From assembly GCF_003989515.1 (NCBI RefSeq), contig NZ_RBLU01000014.1, forward strand, positions 1 to 48,979: a stretch of DNA of 48,979 nt, in the 5' to 3' direction. The notes beneath the pieces were generated by a model. It did no database searches and was not told where the DNA came from. It worked only from the letters and a program-made list of their open reading frames with translations. Positions 33,927 to 42,217 of the stretch are shown one piece after another; the first letter of the stretch is position 1; each line of letters begins with the position of its first letter. A program made the translations under genes and the position numbers. Source of the DNA: Curtobacterium sp. HSID17257 (lineage in GTDB: Bacteria > Actinomycetota > Actinomycetes > Actinomycetales > Microbacteriaceae).

Positions 33927-35525
33927 TCAGGGCGCGGGCGTCGCCGTCGCGGTGGCTGACGGAGCCGGCTCCCCGGAGGCGAGCCCGTCCAGGATCCGGC
34001 GCACCTCGGCGTCCTTCAGCCGCACCCAGGGCGACCCGTCCGGGTCGCTCGTCGACGCCTCGGGGCTGTCGCCCGTGTTCCACCACTTCGACTGGTAGGG
34101 GATCCCCTGGAACAGGACGCGCGCTCCCGTGTCGTACTGCGTGGTCCCCGACCACGCGGCGTAGGCCCCTGCGGGCAGGGTGAGCGGTTCCACGGGCTTC
34201 TCCCCCGGCAGGACCGGTCCGATGATCTGCCACGGCGTCTCGTACGCGCTGAGCACCGGGTCGTCGGGCAGGTCGCCCGACGTCCACCACTTCGCCTCGT
34301 AGACGTTGTGGTGCCACACCACCTTCGTGCCCTCGAGGTACGAGGCGTCCTGGTCCCAGACCGGGTAGGGACTGGTCTTCGGGTCGTCGGTGGGCTGCTC
34401 GGTCGCGGACGGCTCGGCCTCGGTCACGTCGGAAGCCGCCGCGACGATCCCGCCGCCGAAGCCCTTGCCGAGCACGTCGGCGAAGAGCACCCCGTGCTGG
34501 TCGACCCCGGAACACGAGTTCGACACGGTCGACAGGTTGACGTAGTTCGAGCCGCACGTGGTGTCGCGGTTGAGCGACCACATCGACATCCGGCCCAACC
34601 CGCGGTCACGCGCCCAGGCGTTGAGCTTCCGGGCGTCCGTGAGCGAGAACACCTCGTCACGGACGTCGTTCTGCCCGATCATCGGGGTCGCACCGACCTT
34701 GTGCCAGAGCGTGCTGTCGCCGAGGGGCGTGCCCGCGCGCTGGTACAGGACACCGAGCTGCCGCTGGACCTCCTGCAGCGCCTGCACCGACGCCGAGTAC
34801 ATGCTCTGGCTCGACCCCTTCGCCTCGCCGTAGTCCATCGTCATGGCGTTGACACCGGCGAGGTCCACACCGGCGGCGAGGAACTGCGCCACGGCGGTCG
34901 TGCCGTCGGACGTCAGGCCCGAGGGCGCTGCCGGCAGGGTGAGCCAGACCGCGAGCGGGTGGCCGGCTGCCCGGCGCTCGTCCTGCAGCGCCGCGACCGC
35001 CTTCGCGCGACGCTCCCCCGCGGCGCGGTTCGTGAGGTCGTCGCCCTCGACGTCGTAGTCGACGGTCGACAGGTCGTAGCGGTCCACGACCTTCCGGTAG
35101 GCACCGAGGAGGTCGGACGCCTTCGTGCAGGTGGTGGCGAGCTCGTCGTTGGCCAGGCCGCCGAACGACACGCCGACCTCGCCGTGCTGCTGCTGCAGGC
35201 GGGCGACGCGGCGGTCGAGGTCGAGCTGGTCCGCCGCACCCTGCAGTGAGTAGTAGGACCCCCACGTCGGCGAGCAGGCGTCGTCGTGGTCGGCGACGAC
35301 GAAGGACAGCATGACGTTGCGTCCCTTCGCCGACTTGACGTCCTCGAACGCGAAGGCCGGCGTCGCGGTGACGTCCGTGTAGGCCGCGAACCACGCCGGC
35401 TCCCGCTCGGTCGCCTGGGCCGCGTGCCAGCGGTCGAAGCCGGCGTACCCGGCGACCGAGACGGCGGCGGCGACCACGACCGCGATGGTGACCCGGACCG
35501 GGGAGAGTCGTCTCGTCGTCGGCAT
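33927..35525 (-). CDS. Exported GH18-family glycoside hydrolase with two carbohydrate-binding modules
   Basis: A 532-residue protein with an N-terminal signal anchor (about 11-28). Its GH18-type domain (about 42-365) shows SFGG (120-123) and VDYDVEG with E160 as the predicted acid catalyst. It ends with two CBM5/12-like modules (about 387-437 and 451-502), each with an AKWW/SKWW-TSGD core, and an Ala/Thr/Pro tail. GH18 enzymes act on chitin-like or other GlcNAc polymers. The ATG at 35525 overlaps the synthase stop as TGATG, so the two are co-translated; it may trim or modify the product of that synthase. Endo- versus exo-activity is unknown. Confidence 0.88.
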   Translation of the reverse strand: MPTTRRLSPVRVTIAVVVAAAVSVAGYAGFDRWHAAQATEREPAWFAAYTDVTATPAFAFEDVKSAKGRNVMLSFVVADHDDACSPTWGSYYSLQGAADQLDLDRRVARLQQQHGEVGVSFGGLANDELATTCTKASDLLGAYRKVVDRYDLSTVDYDVEGDDLTNRAAGERRAKAVAALQDERRAAGHPLAVWLTLPAAPSGLTSDGTTAVAQFLAAGVDLAGVNAMTMDYGEAKGSSQSMYSASVQALQEVQRQLGVLYQRAGTPLGDSTLWHKVGATPMIGQNDVRDEVFSLTDARKLNAWARDRGLGRMSMWSLNRDTTCGSNYVNLSTVSNSCSGVDQHGVLFADVLGKGFGGGIVAAASDVTEAEPSATEQPTDDPKTSPYPVWDQDASYLEGTKVVWHHNVYEAKWWTSGDLPDDPVLSAYETPWQIIGPVLPGEKPVEPLTLPAGAYAAWSGTTQYDTGARVLFQGIPYQSKWWNTGDSPEASTSDPDGSPWVRLKDAEVRRILDGLASGEPAPSATATATPAP

Positions 35526-37951
35526 CAGGCTGCGCTCCGTTCCTGGCGGGGGCCGGCCGAGCCGGTCTGGGTGGTGGACGAGATCGGGCGGACGTCGGCC
35601 GCACCGACGACGTCGGCGTCGTGGCGGACGGGCAGGTTGCCGCCGCCGTGGCCGAAGTACAGGACCGCGTGCCAGTCCTCGGTGACCGGCTCCGGGACGG
35701 GACGGACACCGCCGCGACGACGTCCGTGCCGACGGTCGGCACGAGCAGCACGGCGGACGGCACGACGGGCCGCGCGCGCCGACGGGTCGTAGTACATCCA
35801 GCGGGTGGCCCACAGCCAGAGGTCGACCACGGAGTTCCACACGCCGATGTAGGCGACGATCGCGTAGGTGGCGAGGAGGGCGTTGAAGGCGGCGAAGACC
35901 GCGTTTCCCCAGTTCTGCGCGCCGTAGTCGCGGACGAAGGTGAAGACCGAGAACGCGACGATCGCGTAGGGCGCGAGGACGTAGAGCGCCGGCGAGGCGG
36001 TGCGGTCCCGCACCTTCGGCGTCCGGGCGAACGGGATCTTCTTCGCCGTCAGGGCCTGCTGGATGCTCTTGAGCACGCCCGCGACGTTCACCGGCGTGAG
36101 GATGAGGTTGAAGCCGTAGATGCGGAAGACGTCCGTGCGCTTGTACCCGCAGTACTTCAGGTCGCTCGACAGCAGCCAGAAGTAGGGCAGCGCGGCGAGG
36201 AGCACCATCGGGCTGAGCAGGCGCGAGTCGTACGGGTACGCGAGCAGGAAGACGAGGCCGAACGACGCCCAGGTGATCGACGCCATGTAGTTGACGCGGA
36301 GCGCCATCTCGACGAGACCGACCCGTTCGCCACGGGCCCGGCGCTCGCGGACCTGCCGGACGTACTTCGGCAGGATGAGGAGCCCCCCGTTCGCCCAGCG
36401 GCGGCGCTGGACGACGAGCGACCCGAAGTCCGGGGGCGTCGCGCTGTACGAGAGCCGCTCCGGGTAGTTCACGAGCGTCCAGCCGTGCATGCCCAGGTCG
36501 ACGCTCGACTCGGTGTCCTCGATCACGGTGCGGTCCTGCACGTAGCGCTTCACCTCGAAGCCGCCGACGGTCTCGACCTCCTCGATGTCGCGGAGCGCCT
36601 GGGTGCGGATGACGGCGTTCGCCCCGACCCAGAAGGTGGCGTCGTAGCGGGACATCCCCTGGTGGAGGATGTGCTGGATGTCGGTGGTGGCCCCCGCGAG
36701 CCGTTCGATGCGCGTGGCGGCACCGCGGAAGGACGAGTACGGGGTCTGCGTCACCGCGACCCGGGCGTTCTCCGGCTGCTCGAGGAAGTAGACCAGGCGC
36801 AGGCAGTAGTCGCGGAGCAGGACGGAGTCGGCGTCGAGCGTCAGGAGGTAGTCCGAGGCCGGCACCACGAGGTCGGCCGCTGCCGGGTCGGCGACGGTGC
36901 GCAGGACGGTGCCGGACGCGGTCTCGTCGAACGCGTACGCCCCGCCCATCAGGCCGATGTAGGCATTGAGGTTCATCGCCTTGTTGGCCTCGTCGGACAG
37001 GTTCACGTACCGCTTGCGCTCGAAGGCCGTGAGCTCCGCCGTGAAGGTCCACGCGAGGCGGCGCTGCAGCTCGAGCGCCCGGGCGGAGGTCACCTCGCTG
37101 AAGTCCTGCCCGAGTGCGACGGCATCGGCGATCGCGGCCTCCAGCGCCTCGGCGGTGAGGCGGAACTCGTCGGCGAGCCCGACGAGCACCTGGTCGTGGA
37201 AGAAGCGGTCGACGTGGTCGGCGACCTCGTGCTCGCGGGCGTTCCGACGGAGCCACGCGTCGGCCCAGCGGTGGTGCTCGACGAGGGTCCGGAGGGCGTG
37301 CGTGCTGGCGAACGGTGCCGCGTCCGCCTCGACCTCGGCGGAGAACAGCGCCTCCTGGAACCGACGCGAGGGGGCATCGAGCTGCGCCTGGATGCGGCCC
37401 GCGACCGCTCGGGTGCGCTCGAGCTTGTCGAGCGTCGCCGGGTCGGACGGGAAGGGGGCGTCGTCGACCAGCAGGACGATCCGCAGGGACGGGTACTCCT
37501 GCAGCGCCGCCGACCAGAGGGTGGTCGCGACGACGTCGGGCTCCTCGGCGTAGCTCGGCACGAGGACGGTCATGGGGGCGTCGTGGCCGGTCGCGAAGTG
37601 CCGGTCGAGCTCGGCGCGCGGGACGCGGACGTGGGTCGCGAAGCGCTCCATCGCGCCCTGGCGGGCCACCAGGTGCATGAGCGCGGAGAACGTCAGGAAG
37701 GTGACGACCACGAGGTACGAGACGGCCTCGGTGGTGAAGCGGAAGCTCTCGGTGCCGTAGTCGAGGAACTGGCGGATCACGGTGTAGACGACGTACGCCA
37801 GCCAGAAGGCGATGGTCAGGATGATCGCCACGCGTCCGGACACGAGCTTGCGGTCGGAGGGGCGTGCGTGCAGGGTGTCGAGCGGACGGGTCCGGCGCTC
37901 GGCCCCCCACTGACGACGGCGCATCGGTGCGCCGGCAGACGGTTCGGGCAT
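35525..37951 (-). CDS. Family-2 processive glycosyltransferase (polysaccharide synthase)
   Basis: An 808-residue membrane synthase like cellulose, chitin or hyaluronan synthases. Two membrane helices (about 40-63 and 74-95) precede the GT2 domain: PSYAEEPD, LVDD (161-164), LDADS (372-376), IEDTESS (ED 478-479), and QRRRW (514-518). Several helices follow, then an Arg-rich cytoplasmic end. Unusually, about 210 residues separate the first and second aspartate motifs, where most synthases have about 100; the extra part (about 170-345) is charged and helical. The ATG at 37951 has AAGGA five bases upstream. It is coupled to the GH18 gene. No PilZ domain or bcsB partner is seen, and the polymer is unknown. 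Confidence 0.9.
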   Translation of the reverse strand: MPEPSAGAPMRRRQWGAERRTRPLDTLHARPSDRKLVSGRVAIILTIAFWLAYVVYTVIRQFLDYGTESFRFTTEAVSYLVVVTFLTFSALMHLVARQGAMERFATHVRVPRAELDRHFATGHDAPMTVLVPSYAEEPDVVATTLWSAALQEYPSLRIVLLVDDAPFPSDPATLDKLERTRAVAGRIQAQLDAPSRRFQEALFSAEVEADAAPFASTHALRTLVEHHRWADAWLRRNAREHEVADHVDRFFHDQVLVGLADEFRLTAEALEAAIADAVALGQDFSEVTSARALELQRRLAWTFTAELTAFERKRYVNLSDEANKAMNLNAYIGLMGGAYAFDETASGTVLRTVADPAAADLVVPASDYLLTLDADSVLLRDYCLRLVYFLEQPENARVAVTQTPYSSFRGAATRIERLAGATTDIQHILHQGMSRYDATFWVGANAVIRTQALRDIEEVETVGGFEVKRYVQDRTVIEDTESSVDLGMHGWTLVNYPERLSYSATPPDFGSLVVQRRRWANGGLLILPKYVRQVRERRARGERVGLVEMALRVNYMASITWASFGLVFLLAYPYDSRLLSPMVLLAALPYFWLLSSDLKYCGYKRTDVFRIYGFNLILTPVNVAGVLKSIQQALTAKKIPFARTPKVRDRTASPALYVLAPYAIVAFSVFTFVRDYGAQNWGNAVFAAFNALLATYAIVAYIGVWNSVVDLWLWATRWMYYDPSARAARRAVRRAARADRRHGRRRGGVRPVPEPVTEDWHAVLYFGHGGGNLPVRHDADVVGAADVRPISSTTQTGSAGPRQERSAA

Positions 37952-38230
37952 GGCAGTCCTTCGTTCCTTCCGGACCAGCGCTCCGTCGGGTCGGGCGCTG
38001 TCGGGGGTCCGGTCGGTCGGGACGACGGTACGAGGGATCGCGCAGGACGCCGACACCCGTACGGGGGGTCCGGGCGGTTGTGTGCGGGATCACGCAGCCG
38101 CGTGCGGCATCGCGTGGCCGCGGCGCGGATCCCCGCACGGGCCGTCGGGTCGAGTCGGTCGGCGCCGCCGCCTGCTGCCGTCGGCCGACGGACGGACGGC
38201 AGGTGCCCCCTCGCGACGCCACCACGTGAC

Positions 38231-38272
38231 GGACGGGAGGCGCGGCACCGGCCCGCACCGCGCCTCCCGTCC
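38231..38272. terminator. GGACGGGAGGC-family hairpin between permease operon and synthase
   Basis: Perfect 15-bp arms GGACGGGAGGCGCGG (38231-38245) and CCGCGCCTCCCGTCC (38258-38272), 12-base loop. It lies 190 bases past the permease stop, further than the other copies, with the 19-bp units between. Confidence 0.7.
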
Positions 38273-38356
38273 GCCGCGGCGCCCGTTCCGTGCACCCGTT
38301 CCTTCCCAAAACGGGTGGGATGCCTTGCGGGAACGGGCGTACCTGGTGTTCCAGGA

Positions 38357-38451
38357 CGACCAGGTGTGCCCGGAACGACCAGGTGTGCCCGGAAGGACCA
38401 GGTGTGCGCGGAACGACGGGGTGCGCCTGGAAGGACCAGGCACGACCGGGA
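38357..38451. repeat. Five 19-bp tandem units, set 3
   Basis: Units at 38357, 38376, 38395, 38414 and 38433, core CGACCAGGTGTGCCCGGAA; the first two are identical. They begin 12 bases past the permease stop codon. The CGACCAGGTNYGCCC core is shared with sets 1 and 2 near 14.1-14.3 kb. Confidence 0.85.
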
Positions 38452-38462
38452 CTGTGCGGCGC

Positions 38463-39443
38463 CTACCGCCCGCGGGCGAGCAGCCAGAGCAGGTAGGGCG
38501 CGCCCACGACACCCGTGACCACGCCGACCGGCAGCGCGTTGCCGGGGATCGCGAACTGCGCGACCAGGTCGCTCGCGAGGGTGACGACCGCACCGACCGC
38601 GGCGACCGCACCGAGCGCGACGCGACCGTTGCCGACGAGGCGGCGCGCGATCGGCGCGGCCATCAGCGCCACGAACGCGACCGGACCGGCCGTCGCGACC
38701 GCACCCGCGGTCAGGCCGACGGCGGTGATCAGCAGGAGCACCTTCGCCCGGTCGGGGCGGAGGCCGAGGGCGGCGGCCACCTCGTCGCCGAGCGCGAGGA
38801 CCGTCAGGCGCCGGGACTGCGCGAGGGCGGCGGCGAGGAGCACGACGACGGCGACCGCGAGGATGCCGACGAGCGTCCGGTCGACGGCGTTCAGGCTGCC
38901 GGAGAGCCAGAGGAGCGCGGTGCCCGCCTGCTGGACGGTGCCCGCGGTCAGCATCCAGCCGGTGATGCTCAGGCAGATCGCGGCGACCCCGATGCCGACC
39001 AGGACGACCCGGTTGCCGGTGATGCCACGACGCCAGGAGAGCAGGGCGATCACGAGCGCCACGAGCACGGCGCCGACGACCACGGACCCGAAGAGCACGC
39101 CGCCGCTCGCCCCGACGAGCACGATCGCGGTCAGCCCGGCCGCGCTCGCGCCCGAGGTGATGCCGATGACGTCGGGGCTCGCGATCGGGTTGCGGACGAC
39201 GCTCTGCACGATGCCGCCGGCCGCACCGAGGGCCGCCCCGACCAGCACGGCACCGGCGACCCGGGGCCCGCGGAGCTGCCCGACCACGAAGTCCGAGACG
39301 GTGTCGCCGTGGCCGACCAGGGCGCCGGCGACCTGCAGCGGCGAGAGCGGGATCTCCCCCACCCCGAGCCCGACGAGCACGAGGGCGACCAGGAGCACGA
39401 GGACCGCGCCGAGCACGGCGAGCTCGCGGCGGACCGCGGTCAC
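38463..39443 (-). CDS. FecCD-family ferric-siderophore ABC transporter permease, second subunit
   Basis: A 326-residue polytopic protein with nine or ten helices. It has FecCD/BtuC hallmarks: GQLRGPRVAGAVLVGAALGAAGGIVQSVVRNPIASPDVIG in pieces, ALGDEVAAALGLR (coupling region), and GPVAFVALMAAPIARRLVG. The GTG at 39443 overlaps the upstream permease stop as GTGA, so the pair forms a heterodimer. No substrate-binding protein or ATPase gene is adjacent; they must be supplied from elsewhere or have been lost. Confidence 0.93.
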   Translation of the reverse strand: MTAVRRELAVLGAVLVLLVALVLVGLGVGEIPLSPLQVAGALVGHGDTVSDFVVGQLRGPRVAGAVLVGAALGAAGGIVQSVVRNPIASPDVIGITSGASAAGLTAIVLVGASGGVLFGSVVVGAVLVALVIALLSWRRGITGNRVVLVGIGVAAICLSITGWMLTAGTVQQAGTALLWLSGSLNAVDRTLVGILAVAVVVLLAAALAQSRRLTVLALGDEVAAALGLRPDRAKVLLLITAVGLTAGAVATAGPVAFVALMAAPIARRLVGNGRVALGAVAAVGAVVTLASDLVAQFAIPGNALPVGVVTGVVGAPYLLWLLARGR

Positions 39444-40492
39444 AGGCCGGTCACCACCCGCGACCGCACCAGCCAGATGAAGACGGGTGCGCCGATGAGC
39501 GCGGTCACGATGCCGACCTGCAGCTCCCCCGGGTACGCGACGACCCGGCCGATCACGTCGGCGACGAGCAGGAGCGCGGGTGCGACGAGGGCGGACAGGA
39601 GGATCGTCCAACGCTGGTCGGGTCCGCTCAGCCGGCGGACGGCGTGCGGGACGGCGAGGCCGACGAACGCGATCGGACCGGCGGCCGCCACCGCCGACCC
39701 CGCGAGCAGGACCGTCACGATGCCGCCCACGACACGGACGAGGACGACCCGCTGGCCGAGCGACGCGGCGAGCTCGTCACCGAGCGCGAGGGTGTTGAGG
39801 GAGCGTCCGAGCCCCGCGGCCACGACGAGCCCGACGAGCACGGGGACCGCGACGACCCCGGCGGTGCCGAGGTCCTTCCCGGCGAGCGCACCGACCTGCC
39901 AGAAGCGCAGCTGGTCGAGCAGGCTCTGGCTCGACACGAGGACCGCCGTCGTGATCGACGACAGGGCTGCGGCGACGACCGCCCCGGCGAGCGCGAGCCC
40001 GACCGGCGACAGGCCGCGACGGGCGACGGCGGCGATGCCGTAGACGAGCAGTGCCGCGAGTCCGGCACCGACGAAGGCGAACGGCAGGTAGGCGGCGGTC
40101 CCGCTGATGCCGAACACCGCGATGCCGACGACGACGGCGAGGGCCGCTCCCGCGTTGATGCCGAGGATGCTCGGGTCGGCGAGCGGGTTCCGGGTCACCC
40201 CCTGCATCACGGCGCCGGCCACCCCGAGCGCGGCGCCGGCCAGCAGCCCGACGATCGTGCGCGGCACACGGTTGCCGAGGACGATGAGACCCACCTCGTC
40301 GTCCCGGTGCGGGTGCAGGACGACGTCGAGGACGGTCCCGAGCGGGATCGGGCGCGAGCCGAACGCCACGGAGAGCGCCACGGCCACCACGAGCACGGCG
40401 ACCCCGAGCAGCGCCGCCCCGACGAGGCGGGACCGCGTGGCGGGTGCCGGGCGGGGCCGGACGGCGGGGGTGACGGGTGAGGACGCGCGCAT
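39440..40492 (-). CDS. FecCD-family ferric-siderophore ABC transporter permease, first subunit
   Basis: A 350-residue polytopic permease; after a Pro/Arg-rich cytoplasmic start it shows RVPRTIVGLLAGAALGVAGAVMQGVTRNPLADPSILG in segments, ALGDELAASLGQR and GPIAFVGLAVPHAVRRLSG. It pairs with the downstream permease (GTGA overlap) in a siderophore importer. The ATG at 40492 follows a TAGGCT -10 by only 13 bases, giving a leader of about seven bases without a ribosome site. A DtxR/IdeR-like iron box overlaps that -10, predicting repression in iron-replete cells. Confidence 0.93.
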   Translation of the reverse strand: MRASSPVTPAVRPRPAPATRSRLVGAALLGVAVLVVAVALSVAFGSRPIPLGTVLDVVLHPHRDDEVGLIVLGNRVPRTIVGLLAGAALGVAGAVMQGVTRNPLADPSILGINAGAALAVVVGIAVFGISGTAAYLPFAFVGAGLAALLVYGIAAVARRGLSPVGLALAGAVVAAALSSITTAVLVSSQSLLDQLRFWQVGALAGKDLGTAGVVAVPVLVGLVVAAGLGRSLNTLALGDELAASLGQRVVLVRVVGGIVTVLLAGSAVAAAGPIAFVGLAVPHAVRRLSGPDQRWTILLSALVAPALLLVADVIGRVVAYPGELQVGIVTALIGAPVFIWLVRSRVVTGL

Positions 40493-40495
40493 GGG

Positions 40496-40512
40496 AGGTG
40501 CGGCAAGCCTAA
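40496..40512 (-). promoter_or_regulatory. DtxR/IdeR-like iron box over the permease promoter
   Basis: On the minus strand TTAGGCTTGCCGCACCT matches the DtxR/IdeR consensus core TTAGGTTAGCCTAACCT at 13 of 17 positions. It includes the -10 hexamer TAGGCT (40511-40506). Iron repression of the permease pair follows by family knowledge. Confidence 0.7.
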
Positions 40513-40570
40513 TCCCGCACCTCGTTCGGCGGCTCCCGAGGAAGCCCGGAGCAGCCACAGGGCCCGTTCA

Positions 40571-40576
40571 TAGGGT
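40571..40576 (+). promoter_or_regulatory. -10 element for the HtrA-like protease
   Basis: TAGGGT about 105 bases upstream of the ATG at 40681; the gene has an ordinary GGAGAG site, so a long leader is likely. Confidence 0.4.
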
Positions 40577-40680
40577 CGTCTTGGGTTCGGCTCCTGTACT
40601 GGTCTCCGTCGACACCCGACCGGGTCGTCGAGGAGCACACCGCCACCCCCGGGTGGTCGAGGGACGACCGGAGAGCACCG

Positions 40681-42180
40681 ATGAACGAGAACCCCGCCGA
40701 CGACCAGCGCGCGACCGACCGCCCCGGCTGGGAGGCCCCGCACGCCGACCGCGACACCCTCCGCCCCGCCTACGCCTTCGACGGCAGCGGCCCGTGGCTG
40801 TACGGCACCGACGGCTCGGGGCCGTACGCCTACACCCCGGACGGCCGTGGCCCGTACCTGATCGGCAGCGCGGCCCTCGGCGGGACGACCGGCATTACCG
40901 GCCCCGCGAGCACGACGACCGGCAGTACCTCCTGGGGCTGGACCTCGGGCGCTGCTGCCGCGAACCACCCCGGGGCGAAGCGACCGCGGCGGCTCGGACT
41001 CATCATCGGCTCCGGTGTCGCGGCGCTGGCCATCATCGGCGCGGCCGGCGGCACGGCGCTCGGGCTGTCCTCGCAGGGCACCACGACCACGTCGAGCCAG
41101 TCGCAGGGCACGACGACGCTGCCCGGCGGCGGGTCCGGCACGAGCGGCGGCACGAACGGCTTCACCGTCCCCGGCTACGGGAACGGCTCGGGCGGCGACG
41201 GCACGAGCGGCAGTGGCAGCGGCGGCTCCGGTACGGGCACGGGCACGCAGACCGCTGCGACCCCGGCGACCGCCGCGCAGAAGAAGGGCATCGTGACGAT
41301 CGACACCGTGATGAACTACGACACCTCGTCGCAGGCCGCGGGCACCGGCATGGTCCTCACCTCGGACGGCTTCGTCCTGACGAACAACCACGTCGTGCAG
41401 GGTGCGACGAGCATCAGGGTCACCGACGAGACGACCGGCAAGCAGTACCAGGCCGAGGTCGTCGGCACCGACGCCACGCACGACGTCGCGGTGCTGAAGC
41501 TGCAGGACGCATCCGGCCTGTCCACGGTGACGCTCGACGACGACGGCGAACCGTCGACGGGTGACGCCGTGACCGACGTCGGCAACGCGGAGGGCACGGG
41601 CAACCTCGTCGCCGCCGCGGGCACGGTCACGGCGCTCGACCAGGACATCCAGGTGCAGAGCGAGTCCGGCACGGGCACCGAGTCGCTGCAGGGCCTGATC
41701 CAGGTCGCCGCGCAGATCGTCCCCGGCGACTCCGGCGGTCCGGTCCTCGACAGCGAGGGTGAGGTCGTCGGCATGGCCACCGCGGCGTCGTCCGGGTCCG
41801 CCGAGGTCACCGGGTACGCGATCCCGATCACGACCGCGAAGGCGATCGCCGACAAGATCCTCGCCGGAGAGTCCTCGGACACCGTCACGATCGGCCTGCC
41901 GGCGTTCCTCGGCGTCCAGGTCGGATCGAGCGCGACCACGCAGACCACCGCGGGGGTCCCGGTCGCCGGGACCGTCGACGGCTCGGGTGCGGCAGCGGCG
42001 GGTCTGGTCGCCGGCGACACGATCACGAGCATCGACGGCACCGCCGTCACGAGCAACGACGCGCTGACGTCGGCGATCCGCTCGCATGCCGTCGGCGACC
42101 GCGTGCAGATCGGCTACACCGACGCAACGGGCGCGGCGCACACCGTCACCGTGACGCTGACCGCAGGCCCCGCCGCTTAG
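40681..42180 (+). CDS. HtrA-like membrane-anchored serine protease with PDZ domain
   Basis: A 499-residue trypsin-like protease of the HtrA/DegP group. The cytoplasmic N-terminus holds three ten-residue repeats (DGSGPWLYGT, DGSGPYAYTP, DGRGPYLIGS, from residue 34). A membrane helix follows (104-128), then a Ser/Gly/Thr linker to about 200. The protease domain has H237 (TNNHVVQ), D268 (THDVAVLKL) and S351 (PGDSGGPV), and a PDZ domain lies at about 395-495. It faces outside the cell and should degrade misfolded envelope proteins. ATG at 40681 with GGAGAG upstream. It is divergent from the permease operon. Confidence 0.92.
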   Translation: MNENPADDQRATDRPGWEAPHADRDTLRPAYAFDGSGPWLYGTDGSGPYAYTPDGRGPYLIGSAALGGTTGITGPASTTTGSTSWGWTSGAAAANHPGAKRPRRLGLIIGSGVAALAIIGAAGGTALGLSSQGTTTTSSQSQGTTTLPGGGSGTSGGTNGFTVPGYGNGSGGDGTSGSGSGGSGTGTGTQTAATPATAAQKKGIVTIDTVMNYDTSSQAAGTGMVLTSDGFVLTNNHVVQGATSIRVTDETTGKQYQAEVVGTDATHDVAVLKLQDASGLSTVTLDDDGEPSTGDAVTDVGNAEGTGNLVAAAGTVTALDQDIQVQSESGTGTESLQGLIQVAAQIVPGDSGGPVLDSEGEVVGMATAASSGSAEVTGYAIPITTAKAIADKILAGESSDTVTIGLPAFLGVQVGSSATTQTTAGVPVAGTVDGSGAAAAGLVAGDTITSIDGTAVTSNDALTSAIRSHAVGDRVQIGYTDATGAAHTVTVTLTAGPAA

Positions 42181-42217
42181 CGAGCAGCGCCAGCGAGCGG
42201 CAGCAGGGGCAACGACG

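Larger units (their letters stand above)
37952..38462. other. Gene-free stretch between the permease operon and the synthase gene
   Basis: 511 bases without a supportable gene. From the permease side they hold five 19-bp tandem units, a GTTCC-rich segment related to the composite element at 13966-14437, a GGACGGGAGGC hairpin, and then the upstream region of the synthase with a possible -10 (TACCGT, 38030-38025). Confidence 0.65.

Noticed and set aside
33927-38309. Single giant fused protein covering GH18 and synthase
   Set aside because: The long frame is the GH18 frame continuing as a shadow through the synthase; the synthase is in a different frame with its own stop at the TGATG junction.
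38357-38451. CRISPR-like array
   Set aside because: The 19-bp units are contiguous with no spacers, and no cas genes are near.
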